DNA of 32,738 nucleotides from UKL13-2 sp038236905 (GTDB lineage Bacteria; Pseudomonadota; Gammaproteobacteria; Burkholderiales; Usitatibacteraceae), in the NCBI GenBank assembly GCA_038236905.1, contig JBBRZG010000023.1:1-32738 (forward strand), given 5' to 3'. The notes under the pieces were generated by a model. The model was given only the letters and a program-made list of their open reading frames with translations, searched no databases and was not told the origin of the DNA. The position numbers and the translations under genes were made by a program. This document shows positions 16,328 through 25,359 of this stretch, piece after piece; positions within the stretch are counted from its first letter, which is position 1, and each line of letters begins with the position of its first letter.

Positions 16328-17116
16328 CTAAAAAAAGGGGTGGCGCTCGAGGTGCGCAGCGGAGATTGGCAAACCGAAACCAGGATCGTATTCGACACCC
16401 GTTAAATACAGTCCGGCCGCTGAAAAAGTAGGCGCAGCCATTACGCGATTTCGTGCTTGAAGGATATCAATAAATTGTTGTTGTGAATGCCGTTGCGCCC
16501 CTACAGACACCAGAGCGCCGACAATGTTGCGAATCATGTGATGCAAGAAAGCATTTGCACGAAATTTAAAAAAAATATGGCGGCCACGCCGCTCAATTGT
16601 TGCCTGATAGAGCGTTTTAACCGGGCTCTTGGCTTGGCATTCGGCGGCGCGAAACGATGAAAAATCATGTTCCCCAAGTAGCATTGCTGCTGCTGCCTGC
16701 ATTGCTTGAGCGTCAAGCGGCACATGAAAAAAGCCCACAGATTTTGAGGTGAGCGCACCTTCCACTGAATCGTTAAACAATACGTACTGATAGCTGCGTG
16801 AACGCGCTGAAAATCGCGCATGAAAATCATCTGACACCGAAGCAGCCCAGACCACGCGCACGCTGCCGGACAGATTTGCATTGGTGCCGCGAACCCATGA
16901 TTTAGTATCGCGAATAACCTCTGTGTCGATGTGCGCGACCTGTGCCAGAGCGTGCACTCCCGCGTCCGTGCGGCCCGCACAATGCGTCCTCACTTCAGCA
17001 CCCACAAATGCAGCCAAGGCCGACTCTAGAGCGTCCTGTACGCCGCAGCGGTTTGATTGAGACTGCCAGCCGCAGAATTCTGCACCATCATATTCGAGGC
17101 CCAACGCTATACGCAT
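16328..17116 (-). CDS. truA: tRNA pseudouridine(38-40) synthase
   Basis: TruA converts uridines 38-40 of the tRNA anticodon arm to pseudouridine. The catalytic aspartate is Asp51 in the motif AGRTDAGVHALAQV. The start MRIALGLEYDGAEFCGWQ, the middle FRAAECQAKSPVKTL and FLHHMIRNIVGALV are family signatures. The length of 262 residues is normal. It lies between fimV and trpF, as in many beta- and gammaproteobacteria, but the fimV terminator separates it from fimV, so it may have its own promoter in 17117-17236. Confidence 0.96.
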   Translation of the reverse strand: MRIALGLEYDGAEFCGWQSQSNRCGVQDALESALAAFVGAEVRTHCAGRTDAGVHALAQVAHIDTEVIRDTKSWVRGTNANLSGSVRVVWAASVSDDFHARFSARSRSYQYVLFNDSVEGALTSKSVGFFHVPLDAQAMQAAAAMLLGEHDFSSFRAAECQAKSPVKTLYQATIERRGRHIFFKFRANAFLHHMIRNIVGALVSVGAQRHSQQQFIDILQARNRVMAAPTFSAAGLYLTGVEYDPGFGLPISAAHLERHPFF

Positions 17117-17224
17117 AACGGATTTACAAAACTTTCGTAACTCAGAAAAAATGTTTTTTCTGCCTTATCCCCCCTTTAAACGGTGAGGATTCAGCAAGTT
17201 AATATTGATAAATGCAGCCAAACT

Positions 17225-17256
17225 CAAAAATAAAAAGGGCGCGGAATTCCGCGCCC
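17225..17256 (-). terminator. Intrinsic terminator after fimV
   Basis: A perfect 20-base palindrome lies at 17237-17256 (GGGCGCGGAA and its reverse complement). On the minus strand it is followed immediately by a T-rich tract, TTTTTATTTTT (17236-17226), the classical intrinsic terminator layout. It lies about 30 bases past the fimV stop codon and would end fimV transcription before truA. Confidence 0.85.
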
Positions 17257-17261
17257 TCAAT

Positions 17262-17278
17262 AAGACGTAATCCGTCTT
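17262..17278 (-). terminator. Small hairpin just past fimV
   Basis: AAGACG at 17262-17267 and CGTCTT at 17273-17278 form a perfect six-base stem with a five-base loop, between the fimV stop codon and the main terminator. It may help stabilise the mRNA end or act with the main hairpin. It has no T run of its own. Confidence 0.3.
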
Positions 17279-17288
17279 TAGCGGAACA

Positions 17289-20087
17289 TCATATGCCAGC
17301 CAAAATCTTGTCCGCGGCTTCGCGCTGCGCCGCTGAACCTTCACGCGACACTTCCTGAAGGATTTCGCGGGCACCTTCGGCGTCGCCAATTTCAATATAA
17401 GCCTTCGCCAGTTCAAGCTTGGTTGCCGTGGCAGTGCCAGTGTTGCCGTCACTAGCACCCGTATCGAGATCAAAACTTACACCACTAGGCGATTCCGCGG
17501 CAGGCTTTTGCTGCGGTGCCAGCTCGGTCGCTTTGGTACTGATCGTTGTCGCAAATATTTCATCCAGCGCTGTTGACGCTGCTGGCGGGGCGGAAGGCGA
17601 TGCGGCTCCAAGTGTTGAGGGGGTCCCGAGTGAAAGTGAAGATAGATCAAAGTCGAAAGTTGACTTTGACGCTGGCGCCGAGGCCACCGGAGCCGATGGA
17701 GTCTCAGGGGGCACATCAAACGCCAGATCAAAATCAAGCATGCTGCTTGCGTCCGACGGCGCTGAAGCAGGCGGGATTGCAGCAGATTCAGCTGGCGACG
17801 CTGGCGAATTTAAGTCCAGATCAAAATCCATGACGGGCTTTTGAGCCGCTGAACTTGTGCCTGAGGAGCTCATGGAGGCCATCGTCGCTGGTGCAGTGTC
17901 AGTAAAACCCAAATCAAAATCCAGATCCGGTGCGCTCGGAAGTACCGGTGAAGGTGATGCTGCGCCGCCCATCATTGTCGCGCCTGCAGCAAGCGCTGCG
18001 CTACCGCCTGCAAATTTACCTGCTGACATACCGTCAGCTGCGCCAGCCAAAACACCCGCGCCACCATACAGCGGGTTGGAAGGGTCAATTGAGGCCCCCA
18101 ACGAAGCTACTTTTTCCCAGGTTGGATTATCTACGCCAATGGCATCCTTCAGTTCGCGGGCGACCGGTTCAAAAGCCTGAGGGCTTTTACGCGAGTGATA
18201 AATTTCAAGCAGCTTTACCGCAATTTCGTGGCGATTCTTATCTCGACCCATCGCCTCTTTAAGAATTTCCTCGGCTTGGGCATCGCGGCCGTAAGCAATA
18301 TATACCTCGGCCTCAGCGACGGGATCTACCTCATCTGTGTCGATCATGCCAGGACCAGTTTTATCAAAATCGGTCAGGAACGAACTATTGCCGGTATCAA
18401 CCAAGCCGCCTGCCCGGTTACCCGTCACCGTGTTCGGCTTCATGTCGCTTGGCATTATCGACGAGGTGTTCACCATCTGGCTTGACGGCGGGGGAGTAGG
18501 TTTTTTCTTGCGGCGGGACATGAAAAATAAACCTGCACCGCCCAAAATGGCTGCTGTTGTTGCGCCCAGTGCAACCGCATTTTCCTCAATAAAACTTGGT
18601 TCAGCGGGCGCGACTGGCGGTGGAGCTTTCGCGATCACTGGCTTTGCCGGATCTATTTTTGGTGTTTCGACTTTTGGCGCATCTGATTTAGGCGTTTCGG
18701 GCTTTACTGCCTCAACCTTCGGCAGTTCAACTTTCGCCACGTCGACCTTGGGGGCTTCAACTTTAGGTGCTTCGGCAGACTTTACCGGCTCTGGAAGCTT
18801 GGCGGGCGTGGTTGCGGGTGTTACTTGAGCCACCGTGGGGGGCCCTACTGCCTTGGCGGGTTCCGCCGCTTTGGGCTTGTCATCAACCTTGGCTGTTTTT
18901 GTGTCTGCGGCTTTAGCGTCACCTGGTTTTAAAGGAGCAGCGACACCTTTTAACTCCATCAGCTCGCGCATCTTAACAATTTGCTTTTCAAGCTCGGCCA
19001 CGCGCGAATTAGCCTCTTTCAGGCGGTTATCCTTCGCTATCGATTCTTCTTTCAACGCGTTTAACTGATCCTGCACAGGCGTTGACGAGCCCTTTGCGCC
19101 CGCACTACCGGCTATTGAATTGCCACCATCGGATTTAGCGATCTTTAGCTGATCTCCAGACGATGAGGCGCCAGCAGGTTTATCGGGCTTTGCGACCGCA
19201 ATTTTGCCTGTACCTTCATTGGCAGAAGATGCTTTCGCGGGCATCGATTGCGCTGCACCCGCGACTGAATCGCGGTAATTTTTCCAATCCGAAACCTGCA
19301 CCTTGATTTCGTTTTGAGCTTCGCTGCGGGTAATTTTTCCGGCATCGGCGGCCGAAGGTACACGCAGAATCTGGCCTGTTTTCAGCTGGTTCATGTTGTT
19401 ACCGATGAACGCCGACTTATTTTCGCGATACATTGCAACCAACATTTGTTCAAGCGAGACAGCGTCCGGCTTGACGCTGGAAGCAATTTTATTGAGCGTG
19501 TCTCCGCTCTTTACGGGGCCATAAGTATCGCTGGGCGCATCTTTGGACAGGTCTTTCCTAACTGCGGGCGCAGCCGTTGTGCTCAATGGCTGCGTGACAA
19601 CAGGCGGCGCCACGTTTGACGTCGCGGATTTAGGTACCGTCAATGCAGCAACGGGAGGCGCCACTTTGCTTTCACTAAAACCAGGCGGGTCCAGCAAAAT
19701 TGGATATTCACGCAGCAATCTGCCCGAAGGCCAGTTCATTTCAACTAACACATCCAGAAACGGTTCATTAATCGGTGCCGAGCTGGTTACTTTCAAAATT
19801 GGTTTGCCATCGGCGCGGCGTTCAGCCGTAAAACGAAGTTGGCGCAGCAATGGCGAGTATTCGATTCGAGCATCGGTATAGGCTTCCGGGCTGGCCACGC
19901 GCGCAGCGATTGCCTCAAATTCGCCAGGTTGCAACGAAACAAGCTCAATTTCAGCCGATAAGGGCTGACCCAGTGACGAATTAACGGAAAGGCGACCCAA
20001 CCCTGCCGCCTCTGCAAAAAATGTTGAGGCCGCCAGTATTGCGCCTCCCAACGCCATCACTAATTTTGTTCTTGGTGGACGGTTCAT
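17289..20087 (-). CDS. fimV: FimV/HubP-type polar hub protein
   Basis: The 932-residue inner-membrane protein is organised as in FimV. It has a signal peptide (about 1-28, cut after FFAEA), a conserved periplasmic N-terminal domain (GLGRLSVNSSLGQPLSAEIEL), and a LysM-type domain at about 189-244 (YGPVKSGDTLNKIA ... TGQILRVP). A coiled coil follows at about 335-380, then a Pro/Lys/Val/Ala-rich stretch with PKVE-like repeats, one membrane segment (VALGATTAAILGGAGLFFM, near 520) and a long acidic cytoplasmic part. The C-terminal FimV motif is TKLELAKAYIEIGDAEGAREILQEV, and a TPR-like segment VYIAYGRDAQAEEILKEAM lies earlier. FimV supports type IV pilus function, twitching and polar positioning. 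LFDFDL-like repeats in the cytoplasmic part are notable. A terminator follows the stop codon. Confidence 0.93.
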   Translation of the reverse strand: MNRPPRTKLVMALGGAILAASTFFAEAAGLGRLSVNSSLGQPLSAEIELVSLQPGEFEAIAARVASPEAYTDARIEYSPLLRQLRFTAERRADGKPILKVTSSAPINEPFLDVLVEMNWPSGRLLREYPILLDPPGFSESKVAPPVAALTVPKSATSNVAPPVVTQPLSTTAAPAVRKDLSKDAPSDTYGPVKSGDTLNKIASSVKPDAVSLEQMLVAMYRENKSAFIGNNMNQLKTGQILRVPSAADAGKITRSEAQNEIKVQVSDWKNYRDSVAGAAQSMPAKASSANEGTGKIAVAKPDKPAGASSSGDQLKIAKSDGGNSIAGSAGAKGSSTPVQDQLNALKEESIAKDNRLKEANSRVAELEKQIVKMRELMELKGVAAPLKPGDAKAADTKTAKVDDKPKAAEPAKAVGPPTVAQVTPATTPAKLPEPVKSAEAPKVEAPKVDVAKVELPKVEAVKPETPKSDAPKVETPKIDPAKPVIAKAPPPVAPAEPSFIEENAVALGATTAAILGGAGLFFMSRRKKKPTPPPSSQMVNTSSIMPSDMKPNTVTGNRAGGLVDTGNSSFLTDFDKTGPGMIDTDEVDPVAEAEVYIAYGRDAQAEEILKEAMGRDKNRHEIAVKLLEIYHSRKSPQAFEPVARELKDAIGVDNPTWEKVASLGASIDPSNPLYGGAGVLAGAADGMSAGKFAGGSAALAAGATMMGGAASPSPVLPSAPDLDFDLGFTDTAPATMASMSSSGTSSAAQKPVMDFDLDLNSPASPAESAAIPPASAPSDASSMLDFDLAFDVPPETPSAPVASAPASKSTFDFDLSSLSLGTPSTLGAASPSAPPAASTALDEIFATTISTKATELAPQQKPAAESPSGVSFDLDTGASDGNTGTATATKLELAKAYIEIGDAEGAREILQEVSREGSAAQREAADKILAGI
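18648..18792 (-). repeat. Low-complexity PK-V-E-type repeat inside fimV
   Basis: The coded segment runs through a series of short imperfect units such as PKVEAPKVD, AKVELPKVEA, VKPETPKSD, APKVETPKID. The units are 5-9 residues long, degenerate at DNA level, and lie just outside the membrane segment in the periplasmic linker. Such linkers vary in length between strains by slippage or recombination. Confidence 0.6.
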
Positions 20088-20316
20088 TCTTGGCCCCAGC
20101 CCTTCGTTTTTTTAGATAATTTAAAATAACATCAACGAGTTATTGTTGCAATCTTATTCGATTTCTCACATTAGAAGCCAAAGTCACGGATTTTTCAAGC
20201 CTTATGCGTTATTTCTGCCAATCTGTGCTTGCGCTGACGCCCTCCGCTGGAGGCTTGACGACATGATTATCTTATTCGCAACTTAACGTGTGCTGCGTGA
20301 TGCGAAACTCAAACGA

Positions 20317-21441
20317 CTATTTTTCCAACAAAATCCGTAACATACGCCTCAACGGCTCAGCCGCGCCCCATAACAGCTGGTCACCGACTGTAAACGCACT
20401 TAGATACTGTTGCCCCATCACCAACTTGCGCAATCGGCCCACCGGAATATGCATATTGCCCGTCACCGCGACCGGCGTCAGTTCACGCACACTGCAGTCG
20501 CGCTCATTGGGAATCACGCGCACCCATTCGTTATCGTTGGCGATGATAGCTTCAATGTCGGCCAGGGGCACATCACGTTTCAATTTAATCGTCAGCGCCT
20601 GACTGTGGCAGCGCATCGCACCGACACGCACACACAAGCTGTCAATAGGTGTTGCTCCCAGCTCAAACCCAGGGCCGCGACCCAAAATTTTGTTTGTTTC
20701 GGCCATGCCTTTCCACTCTTCCAGCGACATCCCGGTTTGCATATCTTTGTCGATCCACGGGATAAGATTACCCCCCAGCGGTACGCCGAAATTTTGCGTT
20801 TCCTCGGCTGTGAACGCATGCTGTTTTGCCAGCACCTTGCGGTCTATTGCCAGAATCGCCGAGTGCGGATCGTCGAGCAACGATTTCACCTCTGCATGTA
20901 ACGCCCCATACTGGGTGAGAAGTTCGCGCATATGTGCCGCGCCGCCGCCCGACGCCGCCTGATACGTCATCGACGTCATCCACTCGATCAAATCAGCTTT
21001 GAACAGACCGCTTAAGCCAATCAACATGCAACTCACGGTGCAGTTCCCACCAATGTAATCTCTCACACCTTTTGATAAGGCAGTCTTGATCACGGGCATA
21101 TTCACCGGATCAAGAACAATCACCGCGTCATCATTCATGCGCAGCGTTTTCGCCGCGTCGATCCAATATCCTTTCCAGCCCGCGCTGCGAAGCTGCGGAT
21201 AGATCTCGGTCGTGTATTCACCGCCCTGACAGGTAATCACCACATCCATTAACTTGAGCGCATCAATATCCGTCGCGCTTTTCAAACGCGCGCCTTGCGC
21301 CTCGGCTGGGGCTGTGCCGCCGACATTTGAAGTCGTGAAAAAAATCGGCTCAATCAACGCGAAATCATTCTCCGCGCGCATCCGATCCATCAACACCGAT
21401 CCCACCATGCCACGCCAACCGACCAATCCTACTTTCAACAT
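20317..21441 (-). CDS. asd: Aspartate-semialdehyde dehydrogenase
   Basis: This NADP enzyme reduces aspartyl phosphate to aspartate semialdehyde, the branch point to lysine, threonine and methionine. The start is set at the ATG at 21441 (MLKVGLVGWRGMVGSVLMDRM), the conserved N-terminus with its nucleotide-binding GWRGMVGS. An upstream in-frame ATG at 21477 would add 12 residues that the family lacks. The active-site cysteine is Cys134 in GGNCTVSCML, and HSQALTI holds the later catalytic region. With 374 residues it belongs to the proteobacterial long-type Asd. It lies between leuB and fimV, the usual betaproteobacterial place. Confidence 0.95.
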   Translation of the reverse strand: MLKVGLVGWRGMVGSVLMDRMRAENDFALIEPIFFTTSNVGGTAPAEAQGARLKSATDIDALKLMDVVITCQGGEYTTEIYPQLRSAGWKGYWIDAAKTLRMNDDAVIVLDPVNMPVIKTALSKGVRDYIGGNCTVSCMLIGLSGLFKADLIEWMTSMTYQAASGGGAAHMRELLTQYGALHAEVKSLLDDPHSAILAIDRKVLAKQHAFTAEETQNFGVPLGGNLIPWIDKDMQTGMSLEEWKGMAETNKILGRGPGFELGATPIDSLCVRVGAMRCHSQALTIKLKRDVPLADIEAIIANDNEWVRVIPNERDCSVRELTPVAVTGNMHIPVGRLRKLVMGQQYLSAFTVGDQLLWGAAEPLRRMLRILLEK

Positions 21442-21663
21442 TTTCTCTGCTCTTAAATTTAAATAGTTAAATGTCAAACTCTAAGCGGGGTGTGCCGTTT
21501 GAGTTGAAAATGCTTGATGATTCCCGTCCGTCCTAGTGTCTTGAATGCTTTTTACTGGCCGCAACCGAAGGTTAGCAGATAGGCGGCGATAGCCATCATG
21601 CATTTTAAAACCGATGACGGGGTTTGCCTCGTTTGGGATCTGCGCGCTCTGCCGGTCCTACAA

Positions 21664-22743
21664 TTACAAGAAAGAAACCACCGCGTCGCCCATCTGCTTC
21701 GTACTTGCTTTTGCTTCATTTGCGTTCGCAATATCGCCCGTTCGCAGACCGGACGCGAGCGCTTTTCGCACTGCGGTTTCAATCCGACTAGCCACATCCG
21801 GCAGATTAAACGTGTAGCGCATCATCATCGCCGCCGATAAAATTTGCGCGAGCGGATTGGCAATACCCTTGCCTGCAATATCCGGCGCAGAGCCGTGAAT
21901 GGGCTCGTACAAACCTTTGCCGCTGGCGTCAAGCGAAGCCGAAGGCAGCATGCCGATTGAGCCGGTTAACATCGATGCTTCATCCGACAAAATGTCGCCA
22001 AACATATTGCCTGCGACCATCACGTCAAATTGTTTGGGATTGCGGATGAGTTGCATCGCGGCATTGTCGACGAGCATGTGCGTCAGCTCAACATCAGGAT
22101 ATTCGGGCGCAGTCTCAATTGCGATATCGCGCCACAATTGCATTGCTTCCAGCACATTCATTTTGTCGATCGAACATAAACGTCTATTCCTCTGCCGAGC
22201 CGTTTTGAAACCCACATGAATAATGCGGCGAATTTGCGCTTCGGTGTAGTGCATCGTATTAATACCGACGCGGTTTCCAGCTGCGCCATTCACACCCTTA
22301 TCGCCGGTGATGCTGCGCGGCTCGCCGAAATAAATATCGCCGGTCAGTTCACGAATAATCATGATGTCGAGGCCGGCGATGATTTCGGGCTTCAAGGTTG
22401 ATGCATCGGCGAGCTCGGGAAATACATTCGCGGGTCGCAAATTTGCAAAGAAATCGCACTCTTTGCGCAATCCTAAAATCGCTTTTTCAGGCCGATGTTC
22501 TCGCGCCAACGAGTCGTATTTCGGGCCTCCGACTGAACCGAACAGCACCGCATCTGATTGCTGGGCTAATCGCAACGTGTCCGCAGGCAGCGGATGTCCA
22601 TATGCGTCATAAGCAGCCCCTCCCACGAGTGCCGCTTCCGTCTCAATTTTCAAACCGTCACGGCGCAAAACATCCAGCACTTTCAGCGTTTCAGTCATGA
22701 TTTCAGGGCCGATACCGTCGCCGGCTAAAACTGCAATTTTCAT
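21664..22743 (-). CDS. leuB: 3-isopropylmalate dehydrogenase
   Basis: This enzyme oxidises and decarboxylates (2R,3S)-3-isopropylmalate with NAD in leucine synthesis. It begins MKIAVLAGDGIGPEIM. Substrate- and cofactor-binding signatures follow in order: IIRELTGDIYFGEPR, SIDKMNVLEAMQLWRD, VDNAAMQLIRNPKQFDV, GNMFGDILSDEASMLTGSIGMLPSAS and YEPIHGSAPDIAGKGIANP. The length of 359 residues is normal. It follows leuD by 17 bases and belongs to the leuCDB unit; about 220 bases separate it from asd. Confidence 0.97.
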   Translation of the reverse strand: MKIAVLAGDGIGPEIMTETLKVLDVLRRDGLKIETEAALVGGAAYDAYGHPLPADTLRLAQQSDAVLFGSVGGPKYDSLAREHRPEKAILGLRKECDFFANLRPANVFPELADASTLKPEIIAGLDIMIIRELTGDIYFGEPRSITGDKGVNGAAGNRVGINTMHYTEAQIRRIIHVGFKTARQRNRRLCSIDKMNVLEAMQLWRDIAIETAPEYPDVELTHMLVDNAAMQLIRNPKQFDVMVAGNMFGDILSDEASMLTGSIGMLPSASLDASGKGLYEPIHGSAPDIAGKGIANPLAQILSAAMMMRYTFNLPDVASRIETAVRKALASGLRTGDIANANEAKASTKQMGDAVVSFL

Positions 22744-22760
22744 TTCTTATTCTTCTAATG

Positions 22761-23399
22761 TTAGTTAAAAATCCACGGCTCAGTGCGCGCGCGCGTTTCC
22801 TCATAAGCCTTGATTTTGTCAACATGACGCAGCGACAAACCAATATCATCCCAGCCATTCAGCAAACATTCTTTACGATGACCTTCCACCTGAAATTTGT
22901 AGGATTCCGCTCCAGGCACTTCAACGACTTGACGCACCAGGTCCACACGCAATTTCATGCCCGGTGTTGCGAGCACGGCGTTAAAGAGATGATCGATTTC
23001 TGCCTCGCTCAACACCACCGGCAGCAAACCATTTTTAAAACAATTGTTGAAAAAAATATCGGCAAATGATGGCGCAATAATCGCTTTGAATCCAAATTGC
23101 TGTAGCGCCCAGGGCGCATGTTCGCGCGATGAACCACAACCAAAATTTTTCCGTGCCAGCAAAATCGTCGCACCTAAATAACGCGATTGATTCAGCACAA
23201 AATTAGGATTCAACGCCCGTTTGGAATTGTCGACACCCGGCTCGCCATGATCCATGTAGCGCAGTTCATCAAACAGGTTCGGGCCGAACCCGAAACGCTG
23301 AATTGATTTCAAAAATTGCTTCGGAATAATTGCGTCGGTATCGACGTTGGCACGATCCATCGGTGCAACCAAACCTAAATGCTCACGAAACGATTCCAT
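22761..23399 (-). CDS. leuD: 3-isopropylmalate dehydratase small subunit
   Basis: LeuD pairs with LeuC to convert 2-isopropylmalate to 3-isopropylmalate. The start is set at the ATG at 23399 (MESFREHLGLVAPMDRANVDTDAIIPKQFL), which has AAGGA six bases upstream and gives 212 residues, the standard LeuD length. A longer in-frame option from 23474 adds 25 residues with no counterpart in the family. GCGSSREHAPWALQQFGF is the swivel-domain signature carrying substrate-binding residues. The gene lies 136 bases after leuC; no entericidin gene is present in the gap. Confidence 0.95.
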   Translation of the reverse strand: MESFREHLGLVAPMDRANVDTDAIIPKQFLKSIQRFGFGPNLFDELRYMDHGEPGVDNSKRALNPNFVLNQSRYLGATILLARKNFGCGSSREHAPWALQQFGFKAIIAPSFADIFFNNCFKNGLLPVVLSEAEIDHLFNAVLATPGMKLRVDLVRQVVEVPGAESYKFQVEGHRKECLLNGWDDIGLSLRHVDKIKAYEETRARTEPWIFN

Positions 23400-23535
23400 T
23401 TTTTCCTTGAACTTCGCTGGCCTCGTCGTCTGCGCGAAGGCGGCAACGACAACCTCTAATATTTTTTTCAACAAACTCTAGCAAGGACGAGCTTCACAGG
23501 CCAAAAACCCATCAAAACCCGCTCCTACCCTCGAC

Positions 23536-24942
23536 TTACAAAACTGTGCGCACATCCGCAAATCGGCCCGCAATCGCCGCCGCCGCCGCCATCTCGGGAC
23601 TGACCAAATGGGTTCTGCCGCCCGCCCCCTGGCGACCTTCAAAATTGCGATTCGACGTTGACGCACATCGCTCACCCGGCGACAGACGATCATCGTTCAT
23701 GCCGAGGCACATTGAGCAACCTGGTTCACGCCATTCAAATCCGGCACTCAAAAATATCTTGTCCAGCCCTTCCGCTTCGGCCTGACGTTTTACCAGCCCC
23801 GACCCCGGCACCACCATCGCAAGTTTTACGTTATGCGCAATGTGCCGCCCGCGCACCACGCCGGCCGCCGCGCGTAAATCTTCGATCCGTGAATTGGTGC
23901 AGCTGCCGATAAAAACTTTATCAATTTTGATTTCCTCAATCGGCGTGCCGGGATTCAGCCCCATGTACTGCAGCGCACGCTCCATTGCCTCACGTTTAAC
24001 GGGGTCAGACTCCTTATTCGGTTCGGGCACGTTGCCATCAATGGCCACCACCATTTCGGGCGAGGTACCCCATGTCACCTGCGGTTTGATCGATGCTGCA
24101 TCGAGCTCGATGACGCGATCAAATTTAGCACCCGCGTCACTATTCAATGTTTTCCAGTACGCCACTGCCTGCTCAAACATCTCGCCCTTCGGCGCATACG
24201 GCCGTCCGCGCAAATACGCAATCGTCTTCTCATCGGCACCGATCATACCCGCGCGCGCACCCGCCTCAATCGCCATATTGCATACCGTCATGCGACCTTC
24301 AACTGACAGCGCGCGAATTGCCGAACCTGCAAATTCGATCGCGAAACCGGTGCCGCCCGCAGTACCGATTTTGCCGATGATCGCGAGCACAATATCTTTT
24401 GCGGTCACGCCCCGGCCGACTTGACCTTCGACCTTTATCAGCAACGATTTCGACTTTTTCGTGACCAGACATTGCGTCGCCATCACATGCTCAACCTCGG
24501 ACGTGCCAATGCCAAACGCCAAGGCCGCAAACGCACCATGGGTGGATGTGTGTGAATCGCCGCACACCACGGTCATGCCCGGCAGCGTCGCGCCCTGCTC
24601 CGGACCAATCACATGAACGATGCCCTGCCGCGCATCGTTCATCCCAAAATAATCTTTCACCCCAAATTTTTCAATATTTTTATCCAGCGTATCGACCTGC
24701 AGCCGCGAAATTGGATCCGCTATGCCTTCTTTACGCGAAGTCGTCGGCACGTTGTGATCCGCTGTCGCCACAATCGACTTTAGCCGCCAAAGTTTACGCC
24801 CAGCAAGGTCAAGCCCTTCAAACGCCTGCGGGCTCGTCACTTCATGTACCAAATGCCGGTCAATATAAATCAGCGCCGTCCCATCCGATTCTTCGTGAAT
24901 CAGATGCGTTTGCCAGAGTTTGTCGTAAAGCGTTTGCGCCAT
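23536..24942 (-). CDS. leuC: 3-isopropylmalate dehydratase large subunit
   Basis: This aconitase-family [4Fe-4S] enzyme is the large partner of LeuD. The cluster cysteines are Cys348 in IGSCTNSR and Cys409 and Cys412 in GCSMCLGMNDD. Other signatures are VCGDSHTSTHGAFAALAFGIGTSEVEHV and MTVCNMAIEAGARAGMI. The length of 468 residues is normal. It is the first gene of the leu block on the minus strand and has a TATAAT element upstream. Confidence 0.97.
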   Translation of the reverse strand: MAQTLYDKLWQTHLIHEESDGTALIYIDRHLVHEVTSPQAFEGLDLAGRKLWRLKSIVATADHNVPTTSRKEGIADPISRLQVDTLDKNIEKFGVKDYFGMNDARQGIVHVIGPEQGATLPGMTVVCGDSHTSTHGAFAALAFGIGTSEVEHVMATQCLVTKKSKSLLIKVEGQVGRGVTAKDIVLAIIGKIGTAGGTGFAIEFAGSAIRALSVEGRMTVCNMAIEAGARAGMIGADEKTIAYLRGRPYAPKGEMFEQAVAYWKTLNSDAGAKFDRVIELDAASIKPQVTWGTSPEMVVAIDGNVPEPNKESDPVKREAMERALQYMGLNPGTPIEEIKIDKVFIGSCTNSRIEDLRAAAGVVRGRHIAHNVKLAMVVPGSGLVKRQAEAEGLDKIFLSAGFEWREPGCSMCLGMNDDRLSPGERCASTSNRNFEGRQGAGGRTHLVSPEMAAAAAIAGRFADVRTVL

Positions 24943-24979
24943 GATTTTTCCGAGAGCGTTTCATTCAATTTAGCCGTTA

Positions 24980-24985
24980 ATTATA
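24980..24985 (-). promoter_or_regulatory. Candidate -10 element for leuC
   Basis: The minus strand reads TATAAT at 24985-24980, about 38 bases upstream of the leuC ATG. No strong -35 match is present at 16-18 bases. No leucine-rich leader peptide or attenuator was recognised between this site and leuC. Confidence 0.4.
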
Positions 24986-25359
24986 GCGCTGTAAGATCGC
25001 AACTGGCACGGGGAAACCCGCTACAAAATGCACAAGTTCATCAAGTAAGCAGGTTTGGACCTCGTCGAGGAGTGGGAGTGGGCGACGATGGGTTCGCCAG
25101 TTTTCTCGCACGAAGGCTCATCCTTGAAGCGGTCGCCATAGGCAGTTCCAGCAAGTCAAAGGTGCTGAAAAAAGCAAAGTCTTAAGCGATTTCGCGGCTG
25201 AAGAGTTTGGAATTCAACGCGATCGTGGGGCGAACGCGGTACAAGTATTTAGTTAGCAAATTCGCTATCCTACAGATGCATTAGACGATGTTTTAAAGGC
25301 CAAGCTATGATTACAAAGATTCAAATTTCGCCAATCCAATTAATCGAGATGTAACGACT
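24986..25359. other. Intergenic region between divergent leuC and hydrolase gene
   Basis: These 374 bases hold no gene I can support. Between about 25040 and 25290 the text looks partly coding on the + strand, for example frames giving SDFAAEEFGIQRDRGANAVQVF and DALDDVLKAKL. It is broken by stops and has no recognisable family, so it may be a decayed gene. The left end must hold the leuC promoter and the right end that of the hydrolase. Confidence 0.4.

Noticed and set aside
18648..18792. Repeat series considered as a tandem-repeat or CRISPR-like array
   Set aside because: Units vary in sequence and length and lie within the fimV frame with coding periodicity; there are no unique spacers of constant length.
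18337..18828. Long Ser/Gly/Ala-rich + strand frames opposite fimV
   Set aside because: They mirror the low-complexity linker of FimV and have no start signal or family resemblance.
23400..23474. 25-residue N-terminal extension of LeuD as a targeting peptide
   Set aside because: The ribosome binding site and family alignment place the start at 23399; LeuD works in the cytoplasm.
24844..25185. 113-codon + strand open frame starting inside leuC antisense
   Set aside because: Its first third is antisense to leuC and the rest has no motif; no ribosome binding site.
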